Part shown: in pieces, positions 44,200 through 53,955 of the stretch | How positions within the stretch are numbered: the first letter of the stretch is position 1 | Layout of the letters: every line of letters starts with the position of its first letter | The notes under the pieces: generated by a model | What the model saw: the letters and a program-made list of their open reading frames with translations, nothing else | Database searches by the model: none | Told to the model about the DNA's origin: nothing | Source: Propionibacteriaceae bacterium | Lineage (GTDB): Bacteria > Actinomycetota > Actinomycetes > Propionibacteriales > Propionibacteriaceae | Direction: 5' to 3' | Assembly: GCA_017306015.1 (NCBI GenBank) | Contig: JAFKJK010000026.1 | Location: 54,685 to 118,684 of the forward strand | DNA: 64,000 nt | Made by a program: the position numbers and the translations under genes

Positions 44200-44228
44200 A
44201 ACCTCAGCTCGACCTAGAACCTCAGTTC
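44193..44228. repeat. 18-bp tandem duplication containing both convergent stop codons
   Basis: 44193-44210 and 44211-44228 differ at one base. Each copy contains CTAG, which is a TAG on both strands: the first copy supplies the DMT stop and the second the GH35 stop. Confidence 0.8.
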
Positions 44229-46577
44229 GAGCGGGCCGCGGCCACGAACCGTCCACACCCCGTCGGACGCGGTGACGTCCGCGCCCTCGACGATCGGTGG
44301 GGCGCCGGTGACCCGCACCACCGAAGAGCCGTCCGGCTGGTGGCCGACGCCGAACCTGACCCGGTCGGCGCCCAGCTCCTGCACTTCCGCGTCAGCCCAC
44401 TCGATGGTGCCGCTCGCCGTGCGCAGCCCGAGCGGGAGCATCAGCCCCGAGCGCGGTGCGAGCCGCAGGGTGCCCAGGTCGGTCCCCCGGAACCTCAGCC
44501 CCACCTGCGGCTGGTGCCCGGTGACGTTCACCAGATGGAGCAGGCGCTGGCCGGTCGAATCTGCGGTGATCAGGGCGAACACCCCCGGGACGTCGGTCTT
44601 CAGCCGCAACCGTCCGCGGACGCCGAGACGGCGCAGCGCCCGGCCGAACAGCTCGGAGTTGCTCGCCACCTCCGCCGCGAGGTGGATCACGGTGCCCTCG
44701 CCGAGCGGTACCTCAACCCCGCACGGACGACCGTCGTGGTCGGTGAGGAACACCTGCCCACGACCCGCGTCGAGTTCCGCCAGCCAGGGCACCTTGTGGT
44801 CCGGCCACGGCTCGGCCCACGCCCGGGCCACCGCCGTCGGGTAGTACCCGCGCCGCTCCTGGTACTCGCCGGCGACCTGCAGGTCGAGTGCGTCGGCGAG
44901 GATCCGGCAGGGTTCACCGGCCAGGTCCAGCTCCGGCAACCGGCCGAGCATCAGCAGGCTGCCACCGCTTCGGACGTGGTCCAGCAGCCGCTGCTGGACG
45001 GGAGCGGCCAGGTAGCGTGAGGTCGCGAGCATCAGCACCGCGCCGGGCCTGGGCTCGTCCCGCTCGAGCCAGACGGCGTCGAACTGCAGGCCGAGGGACA
45101 GCGCCGACCGCGCCAGAGCCCGGCGACCGCCCGCGCCCCGGTGCCGGGTGAGGTCGTCGACGGTCTCGCGCATCACCGCCGAGCCGGGATAGCTGTACTC
45201 GGTGGCGTAGGAGTCGAGCACCAGGCCGAGTTGCAGATTGTCCGGCTCGGGATCCATCGTTGCCAGCAACGACTCCAGGCGCCGCAGCGACCCCGTGGCC
45301 GCCCGCGTGCCTTCGAAGGTCGCCGAACGCTGGCCCTCCGGTCCGATCGGAGCAGCGGTGCCGTGGCGCTCACCGGTGAACGAGATCCGGTCGTCGCCGT
45401 CCCCGACCGGCTCGTCCAGCGGCCGGTTCACGCCGCCGGCCAGCAGGTAGTAGTTCACCAGCCGGCAGCCCTGGGCGGCGGACAGCCGGGTCTTCAGTTC
45501 GGCCGTGCTCGGGTCGTGCGACTGGTCCATCCCGTCGCCGTAGTCGCCGCCGCCGCACTCGAACTCGATGGACGTCAGCGGCTGGTCCGGCCCGTTCACG
45601 GCGTTCAGGAAGGCGTCCATGACGTAGAGGTCTGTCGCCGAGTCGAGGGTGACCTGGCCCAGGTAGTGGTCGGAGCCGGCGAACATCCCCGGCTGTCCGG
45701 CGTAGGTCTCGACCAGCTGGCTGATCCCGAGCGCGAAGGACTGTCCTACGCTCGCGTCCGTGCCGTGGACGTTGATCGCGAAGGGGACGCCGGTGATCCC
45801 GAACTCCTCGCACAGCGCCCTCAACTCCGAGGTGTAGCGGGCGAACCGGTCACGCATGAACTCGGCCAGGTCCACCCTCAGCGCGGCCGCCCATCGCTCC
45901 TGGGGCGACCGGACGACCTGCGCCCAGTCCACGTCGTCCGGGTACCGGGACGCCGCGTCGTCCCGGTTCAGCCGGACCCAGCTTCGGAAGTCGGCGAGGA
46001 GGTCGTCGGTGAGGTCCGGGCTGTTCGAGATCCACGCGAGCATGCCGATCTCGTTGTCGAGCTGGACCGCGATGACGTTCCCGCCCCGACTGATCAGCCG
46101 CTGCGCGATGACGGGGACGACGGCCTGGTACCAACGCCTGACCTCGGCGAGGAACGCAGGGGCGAGGTAGTCGAGGGTCCGCGTCGGCGCCGGCACGCCG
46201 TCCCAGCCGACCGGGCACAGCTCCGGATGCTCGCGGTAGATCCGGTAGGGGATCCCCTCGTTCTTCAGCTCCGCCATGATGAACGGACCCGGCCGGGCGA
46301 TGAACCACAGGCCGAGCTCGGCGCACAGGTCGATGAACGCGCCCACGTCGCGGTCGGAGCGGGTGCCGCCGGTGACGTCGAGCGATCCGTCCGGCAACTC
46401 GTGCAGCAGCCAGGGGATATAGCTGGCGACGGCGTTGCAGCCGGCCTCCACGACGAGTTCCAGACGCTGCCGCCACTCGACCCGGGGGACGCGGAAGTAG
46501 TGCACCTCTCCCGCGACCACGATCCTCGGCTGGCCGTCGATGACGATCCGGCGCCGTTCCAGCTTCACTTCAGGCAT
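44214..46577 (-). CDS. GH35-type beta-galactosidase-like glycosidase
   Basis: 787 aa, no signal peptide, so cytoplasmic. The N-terminal TIM barrel starts with GEVHYFRVPRVEWRQRLE and WFIARPGPFIMAELKNEGIP, the GH35 entry motifs. Glu176 in LDNEIG is the likely acid/base, and Glu338 or Glu340 (SIEFECGGG) the likely nucleophile. Later parts include a beta-galactosidase trimerisation-like region (RSGGSLLMLGRLPELDLAG) and terminal beta domains. Last of three enzymes in the operon; its ATG overlaps the GH3 stop by eight bases. True specificity is open: beta-galactoside, beta-glucoside or another linkage. Confidence 0.82.
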   Translation of the reverse strand: MPEVKLERRRIVIDGQPRIVVAGEVHYFRVPRVEWRQRLELVVEAGCNAVASYIPWLLHELPDGSLDVTGGTRSDRDVGAFIDLCAELGLWFIARPGPFIMAELKNEGIPYRIYREHPELCPVGWDGVPAPTRTLDYLAPAFLAEVRRWYQAVVPVIAQRLISRGGNVIAVQLDNEIGMLAWISNSPDLTDDLLADFRSWVRLNRDDAASRYPDDVDWAQVVRSPQERWAAALRVDLAEFMRDRFARYTSELRALCEEFGITGVPFAINVHGTDASVGQSFALGISQLVETYAGQPGMFAGSDHYLGQVTLDSATDLYVMDAFLNAVNGPDQPLTSIEFECGGGDYGDGMDQSHDPSTAELKTRLSAAQGCRLVNYYLLAGGVNRPLDEPVGDGDDRISFTGERHGTAAPIGPEGQRSATFEGTRAATGSLRRLESLLATMDPEPDNLQLGLVLDSYATEYSYPGSAVMRETVDDLTRHRGAGGRRALARSALSLGLQFDAVWLERDEPRPGAVLMLATSRYLAAPVQQRLLDHVRSGGSLLMLGRLPELDLAGEPCRILADALDLQVAGEYQERRGYYPTAVARAWAEPWPDHKVPWLAELDAGRGQVFLTDHDGRPCGVEVPLGEGTVIHLAAEVASNSELFGRALRRLGVRGRLRLKTDVPGVFALITADSTGQRLLHLVNVTGHQPQVGLRFRGTDLGTLRLAPRSGLMLPLGLRTASGTIEWADAEVQELGADRVRFGVGHQPDGSSVVRVTGAPPIVEGADVTASDGVWTVRGRGPLELRF

Positions 46578-48693
46578 TCCGCACCTCGATTTGTCGTTGT
46601 TGGCTGATGGTGGCGGCATTCGGGCCGACCATCAGTTCGATCACCCCGTCGTCGACCCGGCGTGCCTGGTCGCGGCCGAAGTAGGCGAACCGGTCCCGGT
46701 CGAGTTCGAAGCGGACCCTGGTCTCGGCTCCGGCGTCGAGTTCAACCCGCGCCCAGTCCAGCAGCTCCACCCTCGGCCGGGTCACGTCCGCGACCGGGTC
46801 GCGGAAGTAGAGCTGGACGACCTCGCTGCCGGGACGCGGCCCGCGGTTGCGGATCGTCACCTCGAGCGTCACCGGATGCCCCGGCCGCAGGACGGTGCTG
46901 CTCAGCGTCGCCCCCAGGTGCTCGAACGCTGTGTAGGTGAGGCCGAAGCCGAACGGCAGCACCGGGTTGGTCAGGGCGTCCAGGTATCGTCCGGTGCGCC
47001 GGTCGTCGGCGGGGTCGATCACGCGCGACGTCGGCCGGGAGTGGTGGCTGCTGGGAATGTGGCCGACGCTGCGCGGGAACGTCATCGGCAGCCGGCCCCC
47101 CGGTTCCCGGACGCCGAACAGCACGTCGGCGAGCGCGGGACCCGCCTCCACTCCGGGATGCCAGGCGACCAGCACGGCCGCGGCCCGGTCGAGCACCGCG
47201 GTGAGGTCGAGGGGACGGCCGGTGTACACGACCGCGACCACCGGCTTGCCCAGGCCGGCGAGCTGGTGCAGCACCTCCAGCTGGCCGGCGGGCAGCCCGA
47301 TGTCGGCCACCGAGCGCGCCTCCCCGGACCGGGCCGGGTGCTCACCGAGCAGCGCGACGGTGACGTCGGCCGCCCGGGTGCGCACGGCCGCGAGGTCGCT
47401 GAACCGGCCATCGGTGACGGTGAGCCGATCCCCGAGCCGGGCCCGCAGCGCGGTCGCCGGGGTCACCACGTCCTCGCCCCGGCCATCCAGCACCCAGGTG
47501 CCCAGCAGCGCCTCGCCGTCCTCGACGAAGGGGCCGGTGAGATGCAGCGAGCCCAGCTCGTCCGGGAGCGGCAGCGTGCCGTCGTTGCTCAGCAGCACGG
47601 TCGAGGCCACCGCCGCGCGACGGGCAAGGTCCCGTCCCCCTGCCGGCACGGCGACCGGTCCGCGCGTCCGCGGCTGCGCGGGGTCGAGCAGCCCCAGGCG
47701 AGCCTTCAGCCGCAGCACCCGCCGCACCGCGTCGTCCAGCAGGTCGAGCGGCACGTCGCCGTCCTCGACGAGCCCGGCGAGATGGTCGGCGTACGCGTCG
47801 GACGCCATGTCCACGTCGACGCCGGCCAGCATCGCCTGGCGTGCGGCGTCCCGCAGGTCGGCGGCGACGCCGTGGTCGACCAGCTGGGCCACCCCCGCCC
47901 AGTCCGAGACGACCACGCCGTCGAACCCCCACTCCTGCTTCAGCACCTCCCGGATGAGCCGCCGGTGGGCGTGCATCGGCACGCCGTCGACGTCGTTGAA
48001 GGCGGCCATCACCGCGGCGACCCCTGCGTCCACGGCGGCCCGGAACGGCCGGAGATGCAGATTGCGCAGGGTGTTCTCGCCCACCTGGACGGTGTCGTAG
48101 TCCCGTCCGCCGCTCGCCAGCCCGTAGCCGACGAAGTGCTTGGCCGTCGCGGCGACATGGCGCTGGAACCCCTCCACAGCTGCCGCTGCCAGCCGGCCGG
48201 ACAGCGCGGGGGCCTCGCCGAAGCCCTCCGCGACCCGACCCCACCGGGGATCCTCCGAGATGTCGACCATCGGCGCGAAGGTCCACCCCACGCCGTCCTC
48301 GACGGCTTCGGCGGCCGCCAGTTCACAGACGGCACCGACCAGGTCCTCGTCCCAGGTCGCCGCCAGTCCCAGCGGGATCGGACAGACCGTGCGGTGACCG
48401 TGGATGACGTCGCGACCGAACACCAGCGGGATGCCCAGGCGGGACTGTGTCCGGGCGATCCGCTGACATGCCTCGACCGGGCTGGCGTCCATCCCGGCGT
48501 CCCGTTCGGCGCCCCCGAGCGGCCCGCTGGCGTAGAGGGCAGAGCCCACCGCGCCGGCGGCGATCCGGTCGTGGTCGGCCACCGGGTCCAGGTTGGCCGG
48601 TTGCACACACTGACCGACCTTCTCGGCCAGGGTCATCCGGGCGAGCAGGTCGTCGATCAGGGCCTCGTCCACGCCGGTCCACGGACCGGCCAC
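46570..48693 (-). CDS. GH3 beta-glucosidase
   Basis: 707 aa, cytoplasmic (no signal). Catalytic (alpha/beta)8 domain: LIDDLLARMTLAEKVGQ, GRDVIHGHRTVCPIPLG, FAPMVDISEDPRWGRVAEGFGE, AKHFVGYG, and the nucleophile Asp264 in GVVVSDWAGV. The second domain (VALLGEHPARSGEARSV) and a C-terminal FnIII-like domain (NRGPRPGSEVVQLYF) complete a BglX-like architecture. GTG 48693 lies one base after the GH94 stop. It should release glucose from short beta-glucosides that the phosphorylase leaves, such as a disaccharide. Confidence 0.92.
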   Translation of the reverse strand: MAGPWTGVDEALIDDLLARMTLAEKVGQCVQPANLDPVADHDRIAAGAVGSALYASGPLGGAERDAGMDASPVEACQRIARTQSRLGIPLVFGRDVIHGHRTVCPIPLGLAATWDEDLVGAVCELAAAEAVEDGVGWTFAPMVDISEDPRWGRVAEGFGEAPALSGRLAAAAVEGFQRHVAATAKHFVGYGLASGGRDYDTVQVGENTLRNLHLRPFRAAVDAGVAAVMAAFNDVDGVPMHAHRRLIREVLKQEWGFDGVVVSDWAGVAQLVDHGVAADLRDAARQAMLAGVDVDMASDAYADHLAGLVEDGDVPLDLLDDAVRRVLRLKARLGLLDPAQPRTRGPVAVPAGGRDLARRAAVASTVLLSNDGTLPLPDELGSLHLTGPFVEDGEALLGTWVLDGRGEDVVTPATALRARLGDRLTVTDGRFSDLAAVRTRAADVTVALLGEHPARSGEARSVADIGLPAGQLEVLHQLAGLGKPVVAVVYTGRPLDLTAVLDRAAAVLVAWHPGVEAGPALADVLFGVREPGGRLPMTFPRSVGHIPSSHHSRPTSRVIDPADDRRTGRYLDALTNPVLPFGFGLTYTAFEHLGATLSSTVLRPGHPVTLEVTIRNRGPRPGSEVVQLYFRDPVADVTRPRVELLDWARVELDAGAETRVRFELDRDRFAYFGRDQARRVDDGVIELMVGPNAATISQQRQIEVRNA

Positions 48694-48694
48694 G

Positions 48695-51600
48695 TCAGCC
48701 GACCTCGACGACGAGCCGGCTCCCGGGGAGCTGGTCCACCAGGACGCGCACCCCCGGTGGCCGGTACGGGTTGGTGAGCGGCATGGTCCGCAGCTCGTGG
48801 CCGTCGGCGTGAACCGCGACGACGCCGTGCCCGCGCGGCCCGACCCGGTACTCGACCTGCAGCGCACCGGCACCCAGCGGGACGGTGGCGCTGAGACCGT
48901 CGAGACGGGGGTCGAGCACCGGATCCACCTCCAGGTGCATGCCTCGGCGGCGCAGCCCGAGGAAGGTCTCGGTGACCAACCGGAGGAACAGGCCCGGGCC
49001 GGAGGAGTAGACCCGCCACCCGCCTTCGACGTCCACCTCGCCGCGGAGCAGTTGCGGGTAGCGCTCGGCAGCGTCGGCGCGGTCGGCGAAGACCGCGTCG
49101 GAGGAGGAGTAGTAGCAGGTGGACTGCCGTGGCCTCGCCTGGGGACAACGCCGGGCAAGACCGACCGGGTGGGCGCGTCCGAGCGCCTCCAGCAGCTCCG
49201 GGCCGTGCCCGACCCTCGCCAGCGCCTCGGCGTAGCGCAGGTGCGCGTGGGTGTACATCAGGCCGATCTCCCGGCCCCAGAAGGTGGCGGCCTCGGCGCG
49301 CTGGAACGTGCGCATCGGCCCGCCCCGGTACGGCGCCGGACGGTCGAACAGGCGCGCGCCGTCCGGGCCGAGCAGGTGTCGACGGATCGCTTCGAGGTGC
49401 GTCCTGGCCTCCTCGGGGGAGAGCAGGTCGGCGCTGATCGCATGGATCCACGGCAGGACGCCGTAGCTCAGCCCGGTGCGCCGGTCGCGCGGGTGCACCA
49501 GCAGTTCGGGATCGCCGCCCTCGCCGAAGAGTCCGTAGCCGGCCAGGAGCCCGTCCGCGCTGAGGTCCCGGCCGAGCGCGGCAGCGGTCGCCTCGGCGAG
49601 CGCCAGCACCCGTCTCGCGAGGACGGCGCAGCGGCCCACCATCCGCAGCCCGCTGCCGAGGGTACGCAGCGCCTGGACCTGGAGGATCGACGTCCAGGAC
49701 GACACGAGCCTCGCGGCGAGGTCCGGATCGGCGGGCTGGAGGGAGTCGTTCCAGTCACCGTGCCCGTACCGGGGCAACGGGCTGCCGGGAAGCGTGGCTG
49801 CCACGACCGCGGCGAACGCCCGCTCGAGGTGCTCGGAGAGGGGGGCCGGGGCGGTGCGCACCCCGTCGCCGACGAAGGGGACGGCTTCGTCCAGTACCGT
49901 CCCGTCGCGGCTCGCGGCGAGGTACTCGCCGGCCGCGAGGAGCGGCCAGAACACGACGTCGCCGTGGGAGCCGGCCTGGACCGGCGGAGGCAGGGGCGGC
50001 AGGAACTCGAACGCCTGTGGCCAGTCGCCGCGCTCGTTCTGGGCGGCGAAGACGGTCACGAGCAGCTCCCGGAAGGCGTCCGGACGGTCGAGCGTCAGCA
50101 ACAGGCTCGCCGGGCCCTGGCAGACGTCCCGGGTGCCCCAGGCGCCGCCCGTGTACTGCTCCAGGCCGCGGGGCGAGAGATAGTGGACCAGCGCGTCGTG
50201 GGCGAACCAGGGGAGCGCCCGGTTGAGGTCGGCGACCTCGGAGGCCAGCTCGCCGGTGCCGGTCAGCCGCAGCCGGTCGCGGAGGTCGGCCCAGAGCCGA
50301 TCGGGAGCCTCGACGGCGGGCGCGACCCGGTCCGCCGGACCGGTCAGGTCCGCGGTGAAGGCCAGCGAGACCGAGCCGGAACCGCCGCGGAAGGTCAGCC
50401 ACGGCAGCTCCGGCCCGCCCCCGTCCTCGAAGAGACCGCCGGCGTCGCCGGCCGCGACGCCGCTGTGCTCGACGGTGAAGCTGCCGGCGCCCGTCCGTCC
50501 GATGACCCGGCCCGGCTCGAAGGTCAGCTCTGGCCCATCCGACCCCTGCCCGTCGTCGCCGCCCGTCGCCAGTTGTGCGGCGAGCAGGACGGGTGCGCCG
50601 GCCGAGCCAGTCCGACGCACCTCCACGGTGAGCCGATGCTCCGTCGTGGGCGCCTCGACGGCAATCTCGAGCAGTTCGCCGGGGAGCGCATACAGCCACC
50701 GGGCCCCGTGCGGGGTGAGCCCCCACGCGCTCGGCCTCCCGAGCAGGTGCCAGCGTTCGTCCAGCCGCACGAAGCAGCGCAGCCCGTGCGCAGGTTGCGC
50801 CCCGAGGTAGGTGCGCGCGGCCGAGAGCATCGGCGTCCGGCCGGCGTGCCCCTGGGTCAACTGGGACGCGAACGTGCCCGACATCCAGACCGTGACGGTC
50901 AGGGCGGCCGAGTCCGGCGAGAGCGAGTGTCCCGTGCGCAGGATCTGGCCGTGGGGCCGCAGCACGGCGGTCTCCTTCGCGGCCGAAACCCACACCGTCC
51001 CGTCCTCGGCCACGGCCTCCCACCAGCGGCCATCACAGGACTCGGTGACCTCGATCGGGCCGTCGGCGAGCCGGGCGAGTTCGTCGGTTGACAGCTCGAC
51101 CACCGACGCGACCGGTGCCGCCGCGAACAGGTTCCGCGGCGAGGGTTCCAGTGGGTCCGTGGTGGGCGCGTCCAGGGGGATCACCGCGCCGGCCAGCCCG
51201 GTCAGGGCGGCATCCGCAGCGAAACTGGCCGCCGGGTGGTCGGCGACGAAGCAACCGAAGTAGCCGCCGTCCCACGTCTCGCCCGGTTCGAGGAGGACCG
51301 GCTCGCTGGCCAGCGTCGCCAGCGTGTGCTCGTGCTGGAGCCGCGCGTTGGGCAGCGTCGCCGACCTGAGCCCGGTGAGGGCCGGCTCCCCGGGGCACCC
51401 GCTCAGCTGGAGCGCATCGGTGGCCCAGCCGGCGGCGCCGGTGGCCGAGCCCAGCAGGACCCACGGCACCCTCGGGCCCGGCATGTTCTGGCGGACGGCC
51501 AGACAGGTCCCGTGGGTGGACGTGGACAGCGGCGTGATATCCAGGTACTGGCTGACGAAGTACTCATTGCAGCGCACCGCCGAATAGGGCGCGAGCGCGA

Positions 51601-51982
51601 TGTCCGCCGCGTGAACCGTATCCATTCGGACGGCCTCGGTGCCGCGATTGCGCACCGAGATCTGCCATCTCCAGGAGGGGCCGTCCGCTGGAAAACTGAA
51701 TGAAGTTTGCCATTCGAGGTCACGCCAGACGCCGGCTCTCCGGTAACTCTCCCCGTCGACGTACGAGCTCGCCTCCGTCGCCGGATCCAGCAGCGGCAAC
51801 GGGACGGCGGCGGCGCCGTCCAGCAGGCGCAACCAGATCCCGGCGAGCCCGCTCTCCAGCTCGGAGGCGGGGTAGAGCAGCAGTGAGAGCCCGTCGATCT
51901 CCAGGCGGCGAAGGCCGCCGAAGGAGGTGAAGGACGCGGACCGGCCATCATCGGAACGGAGCAGTGTCGGCAACCAGAACAC
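48695..51982 (-). CDS. GH94 phosphorylase, 1,2-beta-oligoglucan phosphorylase-like
   Basis: 1,095 aa from GTG 51982, which follows a TAGATT box by seven bases. Signature GH94 segments: GTRDVCQGPASLLL, GDWPQAFEFLPP, YGHGDWNDSLQPADPDLAARL (general acid Asp743 in GDWND) and QSTCYYSSSDAVFADR. Cellobiose and chitobiose phosphorylases are about 800 aa. The extra N-terminal beta-sandwich length matches the 1,2-beta-oligoglucan phosphorylase class known from Listeria innocua, which is also next to a GH3 beta-glucosidase. The product would be alpha-glucose 1-phosphate. No signal peptide. GH94 is firm; beta-1,2 specificity is inferred from size and context. Confidence 0.85.
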   Translation of the reverse strand: MFWLPTLLRSDDGRSASFTSFGGLRRLEIDGLSLLLYPASELESGLAGIWLRLLDGAAAVPLPLLDPATEASSYVDGESYRRAGVWRDLEWQTSFSFPADGPSWRWQISVRNRGTEAVRMDTVHAADIALAPYSAVRCNEYFVSQYLDITPLSTSTHGTCLAVRQNMPGPRVPWVLLGSATGAAGWATDALQLSGCPGEPALTGLRSATLPNARLQHEHTLATLASEPVLLEPGETWDGGYFGCFVADHPAASFAADAALTGLAGAVIPLDAPTTDPLEPSPRNLFAAAPVASVVELSTDELARLADGPIEVTESCDGRWWEAVAEDGTVWVSAAKETAVLRPHGQILRTGHSLSPDSAALTVTVWMSGTFASQLTQGHAGRTPMLSAARTYLGAQPAHGLRCFVRLDERWHLLGRPSAWGLTPHGARWLYALPGELLEIAVEAPTTEHRLTVEVRRTGSAGAPVLLAAQLATGGDDGQGSDGPELTFEPGRVIGRTGAGSFTVEHSGVAAGDAGGLFEDGGGPELPWLTFRGGSGSVSLAFTADLTGPADRVAPAVEAPDRLWADLRDRLRLTGTGELASEVADLNRALPWFAHDALVHYLSPRGLEQYTGGAWGTRDVCQGPASLLLTLDRPDAFRELLVTVFAAQNERGDWPQAFEFLPPLPPPVQAGSHGDVVFWPLLAAGEYLAASRDGTVLDEAVPFVGDGVRTAPAPLSEHLERAFAAVVAATLPGSPLPRYGHGDWNDSLQPADPDLAARLVSSWTSILQVQALRTLGSGLRMVGRCAVLARRVLALAEATAAALGRDLSADGLLAGYGLFGEGGDPELLVHPRDRRTGLSYGVLPWIHAISADLLSPEEARTHLEAIRRHLLGPDGARLFDRPAPYRGGPMRTFQRAEAATFWGREIGLMYTHAHLRYAEALARVGHGPELLEALGRAHPVGLARRCPQARPRQSTCYYSSSDAVFADRADAAERYPQLLRGEVDVEGGWRVYSSGPGLFLRLVTETFLGLRRRGMHLEVDPVLDPRLDGLSATVPLGAGALQVEYRVGPRGHGVVAVHADGHELRTMPLTNPYRPPGVRVLVDQLPGSRLVVEVG

Positions 51983-52193
51983 TCGTCGGAATCTAGCAGC
52001 CGACCCGGTGCCGGATAGCCTCCGCGGCCATGTAAATAGCTGTAAACAAGCCCTCCCGGGGCTCGGGCGCCGACGCGGCAACGGGGGAGACATTTCCGCC
52101 CGTTACCGTTTCGTTACCTTCCCGAAAATGGCCGTTCCGGTCCGTTCATGCCGGTGTTACTTTGCTGCTTTCAGACCGTAAGGAGGCTCGAAG
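51983..52193. promoter_or_regulatory. Divergent control region of the oligosaccharide locus
   Basis: Leftward: TAGATT at 51995-51990 (minus strand), seven bases before the GH94 GTG. Rightward: an extended -10 TGT-TACTTT near 52154-52162, with TTCCGG 17 bases upstream, and AAGGAGG (52180-52186) before the transporter ATG. Between them lie direct repeats TGTAAA (52031-52036, 52041-52046; period exactly 10), CGTTACC (52101-52107, 52112-52118; period 11), and the near-palindrome AGCCC-TCCCG-GGGCT (52049-52063). The last shares the 11-mer CTCCCGGGGCT with 57810-57820, just before the LacI gene, so it is a possible operator. Confidence 0.5.
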
Positions 52194-53876
52194 ATGAGAC
52201 CCACGATGACGGCGGCGGCCCTGGTCCTGGCCGGCGCCCTCGCCCTGACTTCCTGCACTGGCAAGATCCCCACGAACCCGGGTGGCGCGACGCCACCCGC
52301 CGGCTCGGGTTCCGACAAGATGATCGACACCGTCACGCTCCCCGCAGAGATGGCGGAGAACATCAGCGGCCTGGTCAACTACAACCCGTTCGCTCCGAAC
52401 GCGCTGACGAAGACCTACTTCTACGAGCCCCTGATGGTCCGCAACTCGATGACGTGCGTGGTCACCCCGTGGCTGGCGACCGACTACCGGTGGGACGGCG
52501 CGACCAAGCTGCACTTCACGATCCGGGAGGGAGTGAAGTGGAGCGACGGGCAGCCACTCACCGCAGAGGACGTGAAGTTCAGCCTCGAGCTGAGCAAGCA
52601 GTACCCGGCGATCGACGAGGCGGGCCTGTGGAACGACACTTTCGGCGCGCACGCGTCGACGGTCACGGCTTCGGGCAATGAGGTCACCATCGAGTTCAGT
52701 GGCAACGCCGCTCCGAAGTTCGACTCGATCGTCGCGGTCAAGATCCTGCCCGCGCACGTCTGGAGCAAGGTAGGCGACCCGGTCAGCTACGTGGACGAGA
52801 AGCCGGTGGGCACGGGCCCGTTCAGCGTCGCTTCCTACAACGGGCGCAAGCTCGTGCTGGACCGCCGTCCGGACTACTGGCAGGCCGATCAGGTCAAGGT
52901 GCAGCATCTGGTGCTGGAGGGCAGCTACGACGCCACCCAGGCCGCGCTCAAGCTGAACGCCGGCCAACTGGACGCCTACTGGGGCGAGATCCCGAACCCC
53001 CAGGTGTCCTTCGCCGACAAGAACCCGGCCCTGAACCACTTCTGGTACGCGCCGGCGGGGATCACCGTCCTCACGCCGAACACCACGCGGTCCCCGTTCA
53101 ACGACGACAAGTTCCGTGAGGCGTACAGCCAGGGCCTGAACAAGACCGAGATGAGCGAGAAGGCGACCTACGGCGTGATGAAGCCGGCGTCGCAGACCGG
53201 CCTGAAGCTGCCGTACGCCAAGGACCTGATGCCGGCCGAGTACGCCGACAAGGACACCGTGCTCCCGTTCGACATCGACAAGGCCAACCAGATGTTCGAC
53301 GCGGCCGGCTACACGGTGGGCGCCGACGGCATGCGGACCAACAAGGACGGCTCGCCGCTGCAGATCGGGGTGGACGTCCAGGCCGGCTGGATCGACTACG
53401 AGTCGACCATCGAGGTGGTCGTCCGCAACCTGCGTTCGATGAAGCTGGACGCGAAGGTGATCAAGAGCGCGCCGGACAACGTGGACGCGAAGAAGAAGGC
53501 CGGTGAGTTCCAGATGATGCTGGAGTACCTGCACGGCGGCTGCCAGGTCGCCCGGAACCTGGGCTCCAAGCTGGCCACCGACCAGATCCCCACCAAGAAG
53601 ACGGTGCTGCCGAACGTGGAGCGCTGGAGTGATCCGGCCACCGACCAGACGGTGAAGGAACTGTCGGCGTCCACCGATCCCGCCCAGCAGAAGGAACTGG
53701 TCGGAAAGCTGGTCGAGACGATGATGACCCGCTACCCGGTGACCTCGCTGTTCTACGCGCCGGCCCGGATGATCTACCGGACCGACCACGCGATCGGTTG
53801 GCCCAGCGAGGACGATCCGTACGCCACCAACTCCGACATGCTGCTGATCATGACCCACCTCCGGGCCGCTGGATAG
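52194..53876 (+). CDS. Opp/Dpp-type solute-binding lipoprotein
   Basis: 560 aa SBP_bac_5 family receptor. Lipobox LTSC gives a mature N-terminal Cys near residue 21. The body shows the family order: VTPWLATDYRWDG, LHFTIREGVKWSDGQPLTAEDVKFS, VKILPAHVWSK, PVGTGPFSVASYNG, RSPFNDDKFREAYSQGLNK. Such receptors bind peptides, but also oligosaccharides, as in Thermotoga. Divergence from three glycosidase genes argues for a sugar ligand. Strong AAGGAGG site seven bases before the ATG. Confidence 0.9.
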   Translation: MRPTMTAAALVLAGALALTSCTGKIPTNPGGATPPAGSGSDKMIDTVTLPAEMAENISGLVNYNPFAPNALTKTYFYEPLMVRNSMTCVVTPWLATDYRWDGATKLHFTIREGVKWSDGQPLTAEDVKFSLELSKQYPAIDEAGLWNDTFGAHASTVTASGNEVTIEFSGNAAPKFDSIVAVKILPAHVWSKVGDPVSYVDEKPVGTGPFSVASYNGRKLVLDRRPDYWQADQVKVQHLVLEGSYDATQAALKLNAGQLDAYWGEIPNPQVSFADKNPALNHFWYAPAGITVLTPNTTRSPFNDDKFREAYSQGLNKTEMSEKATYGVMKPASQTGLKLPYAKDLMPAEYADKDTVLPFDIDKANQMFDAAGYTVGADGMRTNKDGSPLQIGVDVQAGWIDYESTIEVVVRNLRSMKLDAKVIKSAPDNVDAKKKAGEFQMMLEYLHGGCQVARNLGSKLATDQIPTKKTVLPNVERWSDPATDQTVKELSASTDPAQQKELVGKLVETMMTRYPVTSLFYAPARMIYRTDHAIGWPSEDDPYATNSDMLLIMTHLRAAG

Positions 53877-53913
53877 AACCCCGGCGGGCGCGCCGTCCGG
53901 CCGTCCGCGCAAT

Positions 53914-53942
53914 GGCGGTGCCCCCGTGCCGGGGGCACCGCC
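53914..53942 (+). terminator. Intercistronic hairpin between receptor and permease genes
   Basis: GGCGGTGCCCCC (53914-53925) and its perfect complement (53931-53942) form a 12-bp stem with a five-base loop, ending one base before the AAGGAG of the first permease. In comparable operons such hairpins protect the binding-protein mRNA or attenuate downstream transcription, giving excess receptor over permease. Confidence 0.7.
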
Positions 53943-53955
53943 CAAGGAGTGAGAG

